Source of the DNA: Chloroflexota bacterium
Lineage (GTDB): Bacteria; Chloroflexota; Dehalococcoidia; SZUA-161; SpSt-899
Assembly: GCA_013203045.1 (NCBI GenBank)
Contig: JABMQN010000197.1
Span: 1-36,452, forward strand
Length of the DNA stretch: 36,452 nucleotides
Direction of reading: 5' to 3'
The notes below the pieces were generated by a model that did not search any database, was not told the origin of the DNA, and saw nothing but the letters and a program-made list of their open reading frames with translations. A program made the translations under genes and the position numbers. This document shows, in pieces, positions 1 through 7,408 of this stretch (position 1 is its first letter; each line of letters opens with the position of its first letter).

Positions 1-46
1 AATTAGTAACTTTGTAGCGTGTTTGCCAGGGATGTTTTTTCATTGC

Positions 47-76
47 GGGGAAATCCTCCCATTTCTGTATTTCCCC
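47..76. terminator. Inverted repeat downstream of the sulfotransferase gene
   Basis: GGGGAAAT (47-54) and ATTTCCCC (69-76) form a perfect 8-bp stem with a 14-nt loop, about 55 nt past the stop codon of the sulfotransferase gene on the minus strand. It could end the long minus-strand transcript. No U-tract follows the stem on that strand, so it is not a classical intrinsic terminator. Nothing else was recognised in bases 1-130. Confidence 0.3.
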
Positions 77-130
77 CACTGATAGGCTAACCTCTCAGCT
101 GCATTTATGCAACAAAGCCCTCCTCACTTG

Positions 131-1285
131 CTAAAGCATCTCTTTAGTTACATTAACGGGTACATCTTCAAGATTATAACCGAATTGATCGATTATGTCA
201 GCGATTCCCTCAGAGAGTTCACTCTCAGAAAGGCCAAATTCCTCCAGGGAGTATACATTGGAGCTATGGAATCTTTTTTGACGAGAGCGTTCGGCGCTCA
301 GTTTCCCTTCAAACTCAGGAGATATTGATAAGTTTAACCGATTATACACCTTTTCAACCGTCGTTTTTGGATCGGCTACAAGGTCCGTGTATTCGACAAT
401 GGCGTAGCGATCATCCGGTAACTCTGAAAGTACTTCCAAAGCGAAATTGTAATCTCGTATACTGCCTTCCGTCATCTCTCGAAGAGACCGATCTATATGG
501 TCGGACTCTATGCCAATTTCTTTCCACAATGTGCTCATTAGCTTTAAAAGACTCGGGATGGTCTCGAAAGGATTGCGCATCAGGTAAATGAGCTTTGAAT
601 CTGGAAATTCCTGAGCGAGGCCACGCATTTTCGGTACGAAAGCTGGATTCTTACTGACGAGGGTCCGGTCACCTCCGTACAAGTACAGTTGTCTGAGAAC
701 ACATTCACGATAGAACCGCATAATTCGTTTCTGCTTTCTTTCAGGAAGTTCATTAAACGTCGCCCCCCTGAGCTCAGTTGCATAAGGGAAGAGCGCACTC
801 AATACGTGCGATGCGAAAGAAGTTAGCAGTAGAAACTCATCCTCATCAGGCTTGTTCAAGCTGCCAGGACGAATTTTCCTGACTTCTTGAAACTGTCGGG
901 CTTCCCACTCCAAGAACCACCTTACGGGTTTGGGGAAAATCCTGGCTAGAGTCCGAATTGTCTTTTTCTGAATAATGGAAGGGAAATAAATCTCCCATCC
1001 CTTAAAACATACGAATCGTTCATCATCACCCGAGAGAAGACGGTGAAACAGGGTGGTCCCGCTTCGAGCGTTCCCCACGATGAAAACCGGTTGTACCACA
1101 TTGGTTTTTCTGTAGTTGGGGAAAAAGATGCGATCAAGCTGCATACATATCGCATTATTGAGCGCCCATCCACTTAGAACAAACAGAAGCATGAAATGGA
1201 TAACCAGGCGCTTGGGATTCGGCTTGTCAGTAATAACCAGCCGAATAATTTTGAAGTAGGTGCGAAAATCAAAATAGAAGTACAT
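131..1285 (-). CDS. Sulfotransferase family protein (PAPS-dependent type)
   Basis: A 384-residue protein expected to transfer a sulfuryl group from PAPS to a hydroxyl or amine of an organic acceptor. The 5'-phosphosulfate-binding loop is visible at residues 69-80 (IVGNARSGTTLF), and a 3'-phosphate-binding segment follows later (LIYLMRNPFETIPSL). A hydrophobic stretch at about residues 27-42 suggests membrane association. A longer ORF opens at 1408, but it would overlap the upstream alkylsulfatase gene by more than 100 bases. The ATG at 1285 lies 8 nt after that gene's stop codon and gives a normal N-terminus, so it was chosen. No good Shine-Dalgarno is seen there, so translation is probably coupled to the upstream gene. 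It is the last gene of the sulfatase cluster. A sulfate-adding enzyme beside sulfate-removing ones is notable. The acceptor is unknown. Confidence 0.85.
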   Translation of the reverse strand: MYFYFDFRTYFKIIRLVITDKPNPKRLVIHFMLLFVLSGWALNNAICMQLDRIFFPNYRKTNVVQPVFIVGNARSGTTLFHRLLSGDDERFVCFKGWEIYFPSIIQKKTIRTLARIFPKPVRWFLEWEARQFQEVRKIRPGSLNKPDEDEFLLLTSFASHVLSALFPYATELRGATFNELPERKQKRIMRFYRECVLRQLYLYGGDRTLVSKNPAFVPKMRGLAQEFPDSKLIYLMRNPFETIPSLLKLMSTLWKEIGIESDHIDRSLREMTEGSIRDYNFALEVLSELPDDRYAIVEYTDLVADPKTTVEKVYNRLNLSISPEFEGKLSAERSRQKRFHSSNVYSLEEFGLSESELSEGIADIIDQFGYNLEDVPVNVTKEML

Positions 1286-1293
1286 ATTTAAAA

Positions 1294-2562
1294 TCACTCG
1301 AGGGTAGCTAAGGCTTTTTGAGATTTCCTCACTGCATGTGAAAGGATACCTCGCGCTATAAGAGCAATCTCCGATTCTGCTCTCTTGTTGAAGACATCGA
1401 TCACACACTCATGCGCGGAGCGATTGTCCGGGGCGCCGAGAGCCGCCCATTCCGCCAGGTGACAAGCAAGCGCTGGGTCAGAATCAATGAGTTCTCGAGC
1501 GCGATCAACGAGCGGTTCGATACCCCCTGCAAGCCTGATGATTTCTTTGGACTGATCGGCCATTTTGGCTGGTAGAAGTTGGGAGGAGAATCCGTTCCAC
1601 CATCCGCCATATCTGCGAATAATGGCACGAGCGATAAATTCAGGTTTGTCATATAAGGGATCCACATAGGGTTCTTTGGCCAGATGTTCCGGGATTTTGA
1701 TGGAAGCCATGATATCTTCATGAGTTTTCCCAGCATTAAGACCCTCGAGTGTTTGTTTGACGATGGAACGCAATGTCTCGGCTGTGATCAGACAGCGTTT
1801 ACGTATCTCGTCTTTCCCTTTTATGGGGTGACCGTGTCCGGGTAATAGTAGCTCTGCCCCAACCGAAGCTATTGCCTCCAAACCATCAGCCCATTCCTCG
1901 GCATAGCGCTGCACTTTCTGCGGATTTCCACAGTAGGGCAGCATCCCTACATATAGATCACCTGTACAAACAATGCCTCGCTCAGGGGCCCATACCCAGG
2001 TAGAATCGTCTGTTTCTCCTTTATGGTGGTAAAGCTCAAATGTCTCCCCTCCCACACGTATAGTCAATTGTTCTCGATAAGTAGTGTCCGGCCAGGGGAA
2101 TTGTTCTTCTTTGTCAGGCCAGTGGATGTCTGCTTCCATTCCAAATTGAACACGATTGATATGAATGTTCATTGGCGCCAGCCTCATATATGTGCGAAAA
2201 CGGCGGGTCATGTTTTCGTGGGCAATGATTCGGGGTTTTTCTCCTGCTTCCAACCATGGATTCAATCCAAAGGCATGGTCCATATGCCCGTGCGTGATGA
2301 TAACAGTATGAAGAGGAGCGTCTGTTTTTTTACGAATCTCGTCGAAAATCTTGGGAGCTTCCACCATCCCGGTATCTACAAGGACCAAACCATCACTGGT
2401 TTCGAAAGCTATGAGATTGACGTAATCTGCGGTTAAGAATAAAGTATTGTCTGCAACATAGGCCGCCTCAGTTTTGCCGGTGAAGTACCTTTCAAGAACT
2501 GTACCCCCTACGGAAACGTCGATTTTGTCTTTACTATGCGCTTTGTCGGCATCATTAGTCAT
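1294..2562 (-). CDS. Alkylsulfatase-like metallo-beta-lactamase-fold hydrolase (SdsA/BDS1 family), cytoplasmic
   Basis: A 422-residue hydrolase of the family that cleaves alkyl sulfate esters to alcohol plus sulfate at a dinuclear zinc site. All family metal motifs are intact: THGHMDH (H91, H93, D95, H96), the GETDDSTW segment (about 182-189), CTGD (about 199-202) and PGHG (H243). A helical region from about residue 330 (RRYGGWWNG, then ACHLAEWAALGAPDNRSA) matches the alkylsulfatase dimerisation domain. The C-terminal SCP2-like domain of full-length SdsA1 (over 600 residues) is absent. There is no signal peptide, unlike the two lipoprotein relatives in this cluster, so it should act on internalised substrate. 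A clear RBS (GGAGAGGAG) precedes the ATG. The gene sits between an epoxide-hydrolase-like gene and the sulfotransferase. Exact substrate unknown. Confidence 0.85.
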   Translation of the reverse strand: MTNDADKAHSKDKIDVSVGGTVLERYFTGKTEAAYVADNTLFLTADYVNLIAFETSDGLVLVDTGMVEAPKIFDEIRKKTDAPLHTVIITHGHMDHAFGLNPWLEAGEKPRIIAHENMTRRFRTYMRLAPMNIHINRVQFGMEADIHWPDKEEQFPWPDTTYREQLTIRVGGETFELYHHKGETDDSTWVWAPERGIVCTGDLYVGMLPYCGNPQKVQRYAEEWADGLEAIASVGAELLLPGHGHPIKGKDEIRKRCLITAETLRSIVKQTLEGLNAGKTHEDIMASIKIPEHLAKEPYVDPLYDKPEFIARAIIRRYGGWWNGFSSQLLPAKMADQSKEIIRLAGGIEPLVDRARELIDSDPALACHLAEWAALGAPDNRSAHECVIDVFNKRAESEIALIARGILSHAVRKSQKALATLE

Positions 2563-2634
2563 TTTTTTATTCTCCTCTCCTGTTTTTACATTTTTTAACT
2601 CAGAACTTTTAGCACTCCCAGCACTTGCCGCAAT

Positions 2635-3015
2635 TCAACTATCGGGTGTCATCATCTGTATCATCTGATTGGCATCGAAATAATCTCTCCATGAAGTGAT
2701 CTTGCCATTCTGTAATTCGAATATTCCCATTACCGGCAGTCTGATCCATTTCTTTCCGAACCGAAACGCATCGGTACGCTCCGTAAGCACGTGTCCCTTT
2801 GATGTCTCACCGATGTTATGGATGGTCCATTCAACCTCATCTGCTGTGGAATTGAAGCCTTCAAGCACGCCTCGTATGGCGTTGGTTCCGGTAACCGAAT
2901 CCAGAGGTATATTGTGATAGAAGCAATCGAGATCAAAAAATGCCATCACTTTGTCCATATCGTTAGTATTCACTGTTTTAATGAAATCCAGAATATTTTG
3001 TTGATTGTTACTCAT
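2635..3015 (-). CDS. Limonene-1,2-epoxide hydrolase-like protein (SnoaL/NTF2-like fold)
   Basis: A 126-residue protein of the cone-shaped alpha+beta fold shared by limonene-1,2-epoxide hydrolase (LEH), SnoaL cyclases and ketosteroid isomerase. Five residues known to matter in LEH can be matched by eye: Tyr and Asn in CFYHNIP, Arg and Asp in ERTDAF, and a second Asp in WRDYFD. This favours a real hydrolase that opens an epoxide by activated water, rather than a generic SnoaL-like protein. The ORF is open to 3072, but the ATG at 3015 starts exactly at the family N-terminus and has a purine-rich GAGAG upstream. It lies between the FAD oxidase and the alkylsulfatase genes. If the assignment holds, it points to a terpenoid or other lipophilic substrate for the cluster. 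A non-epoxide isomerase or hydratase role is possible. Confidence 0.72.
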   Translation of the reverse strand: MSNNQQNILDFIKTVNTNDMDKVMAFFDLDCFYHNIPLDSVTGTNAIRGVLEGFNSTADEVEWTIHNIGETSKGHVLTERTDAFRFGKKWIRLPVMGIFELQNGKITSWRDYFDANQMIQMMTPDS

Positions 3016-3080
3016 AATATTCTCTCTTCGACAAGCGGAAGCAGGACATGCACTAAGTAAACCAGACTGCAATCCGAGTG

Positions 3081-4238
3081 CTATGTGCTTCCTATAATTT
3101 TGTTAGCGGCAAAAAGCCCGGTCAGGAAACTATCCTCAATTCCGCAAATATTGTAATCCCCAATTGCGTAAAGGTTGTGGTTTATCTGTAGAGGGCGCCA
3201 CTTATCTATGGAAAGCTGGATACCGGTCTTCCAAGAAATGCGATCAAGCACTTCATAGTTTTGGTAATATCGCTCAAGGTCTGGTTCCGGGGTCGGGCAA
3301 TATACAATATCAAGATCACCTGTTTGAGCAAAAAAGACAAAGACATCGTTTCCGGGTTTGAATAACAGTGATTTTCCTGGATTGTAAATCGCACGCCGTT
3401 TTCCCCTTACATGGATAACGTGCGCTGTTCGATTGAGAACTTGCGATGGCAGTTTGTCATAGAACTGAATTGTATTACGCACAGGTGTTGAGATTACAAC
3501 ATTGTTTGCCTGGTATGTTCGGTCATCGGTCTGCACCTGGTACGATCTTCCGTCATCAATCTCTTGCAGGGAGATCACCTTCTGTCTGTGAATATTCTGT
3601 TCGTATCCGCTGATGAGTCTCGGTACTGTCTGGGTAAAGTCAGCAAAACATGCGGAATTCCCCGAGGCCAGAAGGGCAATGCAGTAATTGAAAGCGTTCA
3701 TCTTTTCATAAGGACAGAACGTTATTGCGTTGACTGTTGGATTCAACATGCGCTCGTTGACTGCCTCCAGTCCATGCTCACATACGAACTCCTCAGCGGT
3801 CTGTTCAACCAGTTTTTGCAGATAAGGATCTCTTTGAAGAAGGGTCTTCTGGCACGTGTGATCGGCCTCTGCTCGCAAGCGAATGATGCTTTCCCGGAAC
3901 TTTTTCATGACGCGTGCAAAATGCCACAACCGCCTATAGTCAAGAAGGAACATGCTATTCACTGCTTTTTGTCCATTCCAAACGTAGCCCGTCCACGGCC
4001 ACATCGATTTGGCTTTTGTGGCATAGCGGCAAATGTTCGTGTAGTCTTTGGTCATTACTACCGCGCCAAAATAGAGCCCATCATCCGAGTAGTGAATGCG
4101 CCCACCCAGCGTATCACTAATGAGAACGAATGACTTCCCGGCATCAGACAGTTGCCTTGCGCAGGCAAGTCCTGAAATCCCCCCACCGATAATAGCTGTT
4201 TCAATCTCAAGTACCTCTGCACCTTCAACCGGCGTCAT
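3081..4238 (-). CDS. FAD-dependent amine oxidase / protoporphyrinogen-oxidase-like oxidoreductase
   Basis: A 385-residue flavoprotein. The N-terminal dinucleotide-binding motif is clear (IIGGGISGLACARQL, residues 17-31), followed by a family-like GGRI turn. The C-terminus has the usual FAD-contacting segment with LYAIGDYN and a final helix (GLFAANKII). The middle is atypical and gives no clear substrate. Family members dehydrogenate amines, polyenes or cyclic lipids, or desaturate C-C bonds. The ATG at 4238 follows AAGGGGGACACA, an acceptable RBS. It sits between the sulfatase maturase and the epoxide-hydrolase-like gene and probably modifies the same carbon skeleton. It is not closely similar by eye to the other FAD enzyme of the cluster at 17244-18803. 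Confidence 0.7.
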   Translation of the reverse strand: MTPVEGAEVLEIETAIIGGGISGLACARQLSDAGKSFVLISDTLGGRIHYSDDGLYFGAVVMTKDYTNICRYATKAKSMWPWTGYVWNGQKAVNSMFLLDYRRLWHFARVMKKFRESIIRLRAEADHTCQKTLLQRDPYLQKLVEQTAEEFVCEHGLEAVNERMLNPTVNAITFCPYEKMNAFNYCIALLASGNSACFADFTQTVPRLISGYEQNIHRQKVISLQEIDDGRSYQVQTDDRTYQANNVVISTPVRNTIQFYDKLPSQVLNRTAHVIHVRGKRRAIYNPGKSLLFKPGNDVFVFFAQTGDLDIVYCPTPEPDLERYYQNYEVLDRISWKTGIQLSIDKWRPLQINHNLYAIGDYNICGIEDSFLTGLFAANKIIGST

Positions 4239-4342
4239 TGTGTCCCCCTTACACGATTTGTAGTACCTCGCATCGAATTATCCCGGCGCAAGGTGTGACA
4301 AGAATATTCCAAATCCTCCAACTGCCATAGGGTAAAAACCAC

Positions 4343-5509
4343 CTAAACCATATTCATTATCTCCGCCGGGGCTCGACCCTGATGTAGAAGATTGGACATG
4401 GTTCGCATTGGTTTATCGATATGATGAAAGAACTCTTTGTAGCCTGAGCAAAGATAGTTGAGCCCAGATTCCCCATCGGGAGTTTGCATGAATCGATTTC
4501 TCGGACATTCCCCATTGCATACGAATCGAACATCGCATACCTGGCAATAATGGGGAAGCATGTCTCTTTTCCGAATGCCGAATTGGTATTGCTGCCCTGA
4601 TGCAACAAGATCACTCAAGTGTTTTTCTTTGATATTGCCCACCAAGTAAGCCAGTGCTACAAAATGATCGCATGAATACACATCCCCATTGTGCTCCAGA
4701 ACAAGTGCAGCCCCACACGTCGGGGCAAGCGTGCAAAGTCCTGGCGGTGCGCCTGCCCAGGCTGCAAGCGATGCATCGAACATCTGAACAAACACCCTTC
4801 CAACATCCTTTTGAAGCCATTCGTCAAAGACCGTAATCAGGAATTTGCCATACGCATCCGGGCTAACTGACCTTTCGGTGACCGCACTCCCGTCGGTCCT
4901 CTCCACAATGGGTATCAACTGGATAAACTGAGACCCAAGTTCATCCCTGAAGAAGCGGTATACTTCAAGCGGGTGATCTTGGTTGGCAGCATGTATGCAT
5001 GTCAGGATATTAACTTCCACTCGGTCCTTTCGTAGGAGTTCAAATGCCTGTATGACCTTGTTGAATGTAGGTCGCCCGCCTTCGTCGGTCCGGTATGCAT
5101 CATGCAGTTCCTGGGGACCATCCAGGCTGAGCCCAACGAGGAAATTGTGTTCCCTCAAGAAAGTGCACCATTCCTCGTCAATGAGGATTCCGTTGGTCTG
5201 TAATGTATTGTATATGGTCATTCCAGGCCTTCGGAACTGTTGCTGGTACCCTATTGCACGCCGATAGAAATCTAACCCCATCAGGGTGGGTTCGCCCCCC
5301 TGCCAGGCAAAGGTCACTTCGGGAACAGACTGTGCTTCAATGTACTGGCGAGTATACTCTTTGAGGACTTCATTCGACATACGAACATGATCATCGGAGT
5401 GTAACGACTTCTTCGGCAGATAGAAGCAGTATTGACACCGCAGGTTACAGGACGCTCCTGCTGGTTTCACCATCAGGTGAAAAGCGAGGACTGATCTATT
5501 TAATGTCAT
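4343..5509 (-). CDS. Anaerobic sulfatase-maturating enzyme (radical SAM, SPASM)
   Basis: A 388-residue radical SAM protein of the anSME type, which oxidises the active-site Cys or Ser of sulfatases to formylglycine without oxygen. The radical SAM cluster motif is CNLRCQYC (C21, C25, C28), followed by the AWQGGEPTL segment typical of this family. The C-terminal half carries a cysteine-rich SPASM region (CGAALVLEHNGDVYSCDH, then CQVCDVRFVCNGECP and a last LCSGY), expected to bind two auxiliary [4Fe-4S] clusters. The partner is the Cys-type arylsulfatase at 7385-9070, two genes upstream in the same direction. Oxygen-independent maturation fits an anaerobe. The RBS in front of the ATG is weak (GGATG). 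A damaged duplicated segment lies directly upstream. Confidence 0.92.
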   Translation of the reverse strand: MTLNRSVLAFHLMVKPAGASCNLRCQYCFYLPKKSLHSDDHVRMSNEVLKEYTRQYIEAQSVPEVTFAWQGGEPTLMGLDFYRRAIGYQQQFRRPGMTIYNTLQTNGILIDEEWCTFLREHNFLVGLSLDGPQELHDAYRTDEGGRPTFNKVIQAFELLRKDRVEVNILTCIHAANQDHPLEVYRFFRDELGSQFIQLIPIVERTDGSAVTERSVSPDAYGKFLITVFDEWLQKDVGRVFVQMFDASLAAWAGAPPGLCTLAPTCGAALVLEHNGDVYSCDHFVALAYLVGNIKEKHLSDLVASGQQYQFGIRKRDMLPHYCQVCDVRFVCNGECPRNRFMQTPDGESGLNYLCSGYKEFFHHIDKPMRTMSNLLHQGRAPAEIMNMV

Positions 5510-5520
5510 TAACTACATCC

Positions 5521-5605
5521 GGTATTGAGATTAGCTGTGGTACTCGGTGTTGCAGGTTCAATCTCATGATTTATGGGAAGCTTACTCATAAGAGGCTCTT
5601 CCTTT
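5521..5605 (-). repeat. Diverged duplicate of the sulfatase 3' end and intergenic spacer (copy 1)
   Basis: This segment aligns with 7323-7408. Two stretches are clear: 5581-5605 matches 7384-7408 at 22 of 25 bases, and TTGCAGGTTCAATCTCATGA matches its counterpart with only a few changes; GGTATTGAGAT starts both copies. In copy 2 the block contains the sulfatase stop codon and its last codons (KGKATYK). Here the same frame reads KGRASYE then stop, but the frame is closed a few codons further upstream. A sulfatase-type gene end therefore once stood here. Confidence 0.7.
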
Positions 5606-5745
5606 CTGCATCTCCTGCCTTCATACAATCCACATAGATTTCCAGTAGACTCATGCTATCCGCCTCGGTGATTACCTTCCTCTCTGCACTTTTCCATTTG
5701 ACAGGAGTAAACAGAACGACATCGGGCTTCCGATGAAGTAACTCA
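5581..5745 (-). pseudogene. Decayed gene 3' end, possibly a second sulfatase; in the 309-nt gap upstream of the maturase gene
   Basis: The gap 5510-5818 has no intact gene. On the minus strand, bases 5605 down to 5582 read KGRASYE-stop, close to the KGKATYK-stop end of the arylsulfatase at 7385. A different frame is open for about 55 codons above it (ending KSLL-stop near 5588) and contains LLEIYVD, which resembles LLEFVDM just before the sulfatase end. Together they look like a sulfatase C-terminus with an indel. Further upstream the open frame (KPDVVLFTPVKW) no longer resembles the sulfatase; part of it recalls 2-hydroxyacyl-CoA dehydratase subunits, but this is weak. There is no start codon or RBS for an intact small gene. 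Upper limit of the remnant is uncertain. Confidence 0.45.
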
Positions 5746-5818
5746 ATTCACAGTTCCCCCTGTCTCCAATGTGTCGGCTCGAATTGTGGCTGGATTCCGG
5801 TGCCGGAAACAATGACTG

Positions 5819-7294
5819 TTACTCAGCCAGCAACTCTTCGACTGCCTTGATCTGAGCTTGGAGCAAGGCAATTTCACTAAAATTGTTGGTCGTATTGCGA
5901 GCCTCTTCCATGAGAGCATTTATGGCATCGAGCTGAATTTGGAGGGCTGATCTATTCCCGGGGTCACCCGCCAAAACCATCTCCGTGAAATGCAGCACAT
6001 CCACCAGTTCGCCAGCCTTCAGCCGTTCGGTCGCTCGTTGAATCAGGGCATCCACTCCAGCCAGTTCTACAATGTCCACATACAATTCAGTTACCGGAAT
6101 CGGGTAAAGCTCGGTTGTCGATTTATACTGGAACCAGAAACCGTATTGATTCACGATTTCTCGAATCACCCATTCAACCTTTCCGTGTTCCAGGCTCAGC
6201 GCATCATACTCTGGCAGGAGCTTGATCTCACGCATCAGTTGATAGACATCTTTCCTTTCACTCAATCCCTGCAGCACGGCATCATGAACGTATATCATTG
6301 CATCCCGAATGAGGATGAGGCTTTGCTTGATTTCCTCTTTATCCGTAATGGCAGCGGGCTCTCCATTCCCAACCAGGAGCACTTCAGGTTCAAGTTCAAG
6401 GACTCGATTGATGGAATCTACGTAGGGCATGACAAGCCGTCCTCTATCCCCGCGGACTGTACCGAAGTTGGGCCACATCGGCCAGATCGGCCCAACAAAG
6501 CCTCCACCACACAGCAGAACTTTGTGTTCTGGAAGCCACAGACCGGTGGAGTTGGCGCCCTCGGCACCGGGCAGAGGAATGACCTCAAACTGAACCCCAC
6601 CAACCTCAAATTCATATGTTTCATGGTCTTCAACGATAATGGTCGGCTCTACCACTTGATACCTCATAGGGTGATCCTCTGGTAATGTTGTAGGGTCGAA
6701 CCCCCACGGATACAAGACACCAAAGTGGCTCTCAAGAATGGGGTTGACCATTTTACGCCAGGTTGTGTACTCACTGGTGGCACGGGTCATAACGATTTCC
6801 GTCCCTTCTTCACTCCATAGATCCACGCCGCCAATGTCATCCTGCTGAGCCTGCGGTAGAATAATGTGAGTGATGGGCGCATCAGGGATAACTGCTTTTA
6901 GCGCTTCATATTGCGAGGAGGCTTGTATGTACAGTCCGGTATCCACCACAACATGGCCTTGAGGGGTAGTAACCACATAGATATTGGCGAGTCCAGTGGC
7001 CAGGTATATGAAATCGTTGATCTGGTCAACACCCTGCGCTATGTTGATAAGCTCACCTACATTGGTACCTTCCGCCCTGACGGTTGGATCATCCAGTATG
7101 TCTGTTACATCCTCGTCTATCACTGGCGGCGCAGATTCGGGAGTTTCTCCACCAGTGGGTTCCTGAGTCACCTCAACGGGTTCCTGAGTTACCTCAGTAG
7201 TTTTCTTGTCGTCATCATCGCAGGCAGTTAAGAGTGGTAATATCGTTATCAAAACTGCCATCAACACCAACGATAGTTTGCATAGTTCTTTCAT
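5819..7294 (-). CDS. SdsA-like MBL-fold lipoprotein with lost metal ligands (probable pseudoenzyme)
   Basis: A 491-residue lipoprotein: signal peptide with lipobox LLTAC (C25), then a low-complexity TQEP-rich linker and a family-type body including the YGFWFQYK and LAGDPGNRSA regions of the alkylsulfatase dimerisation domain. The catalytic motifs are gone. Where active members have THxHxDH it reads LPQAQQDDIGG (Q148, Q150, D152, D153), so all three histidines are replaced. The Asp of the CTGD motif is replaced (CGGG) and the His of PGHG is Asn (VGNG). The frame is otherwise fully open and the gene has a strong RBS (AAAGGAG), so it seems maintained. A likely role is binding of a sulfated ligand or a structural role beside active paralogues at 9101 and 1294. 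The ORF opens at 7369, but the signal peptide starts at 7294. Confidence 0.82.
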   Translation of the reverse strand: MKELCKLSLVLMAVLITILPLLTACDDDDKKTTEVTQEPVEVTQEPTGGETPESAPPVIDEDVTDILDDPTVRAEGTNVGELINIAQGVDQINDFIYLATGLANIYVVTTPQGHVVVDTGLYIQASSQYEALKAVIPDAPITHIILPQAQQDDIGGVDLWSEEGTEIVMTRATSEYTTWRKMVNPILESHFGVLYPWGFDPTTLPEDHPMRYQVVEPTIIVEDHETYEFEVGGVQFEVIPLPGAEGANSTGLWLPEHKVLLCGGGFVGPIWPMWPNFGTVRGDRGRLVMPYVDSINRVLELEPEVLLVGNGEPAAITDKEEIKQSLILIRDAMIYVHDAVLQGLSERKDVYQLMREIKLLPEYDALSLEHGKVEWVIREIVNQYGFWFQYKSTTELYPIPVTELYVDIVELAGVDALIQRATERLKAGELVDVLHFTEMVLAGDPGNRSALQIQLDAINALMEEARNTTNNFSEIALLQAQIKAVEELLAE

Positions 7295-7322
7295 GATATT
7301 CTCCTTTCTTTTTTCTTTGTCT

Positions 7323-7408
7323 GGTATTGAGATAGACCATGTCCTTCCCTGTTGCGAGTTCAATTTCATGATTTAAAAATAAACTTACTTATAAGTGGCT
7401 TTTCCTTT
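7323..7408 (-). repeat. Duplicate segment, copy 2 (sulfatase 3' end and spacer)
   Basis: This is the intact counterpart of 5521-5605. It covers the last codons and stop of the arylsulfatase and most of the spacer before the pseudo-alkylsulfatase gene. The spacer being conserved along with the coding end shows the similarity comes from duplication of DNA, not from protein constraint alone. Confidence 0.7.

Noticed and set aside
1286-1408. Upstream extension of the sulfotransferase frame to 1408
   Set aside because: It would overlap the SdsA-type gene by 115 bases and adds a non-family N-terminus; ATG 1285 fits directly after that gene's stop codon.
5588-5745. Small intact gene of about 55 codons upstream of the maturase
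   Set aside because: No start codon with RBS; it is better explained as part of a decayed gene, and the resemblance to 2-hydroxyacyl-CoA dehydratase is too weak.
7295-7369. N-terminal extension of the SdsA-like lipoprotein gene
   Set aside because: The signal peptide and AAAGGAG site define the start at 7294; the extension lies in the duplicated spacer.
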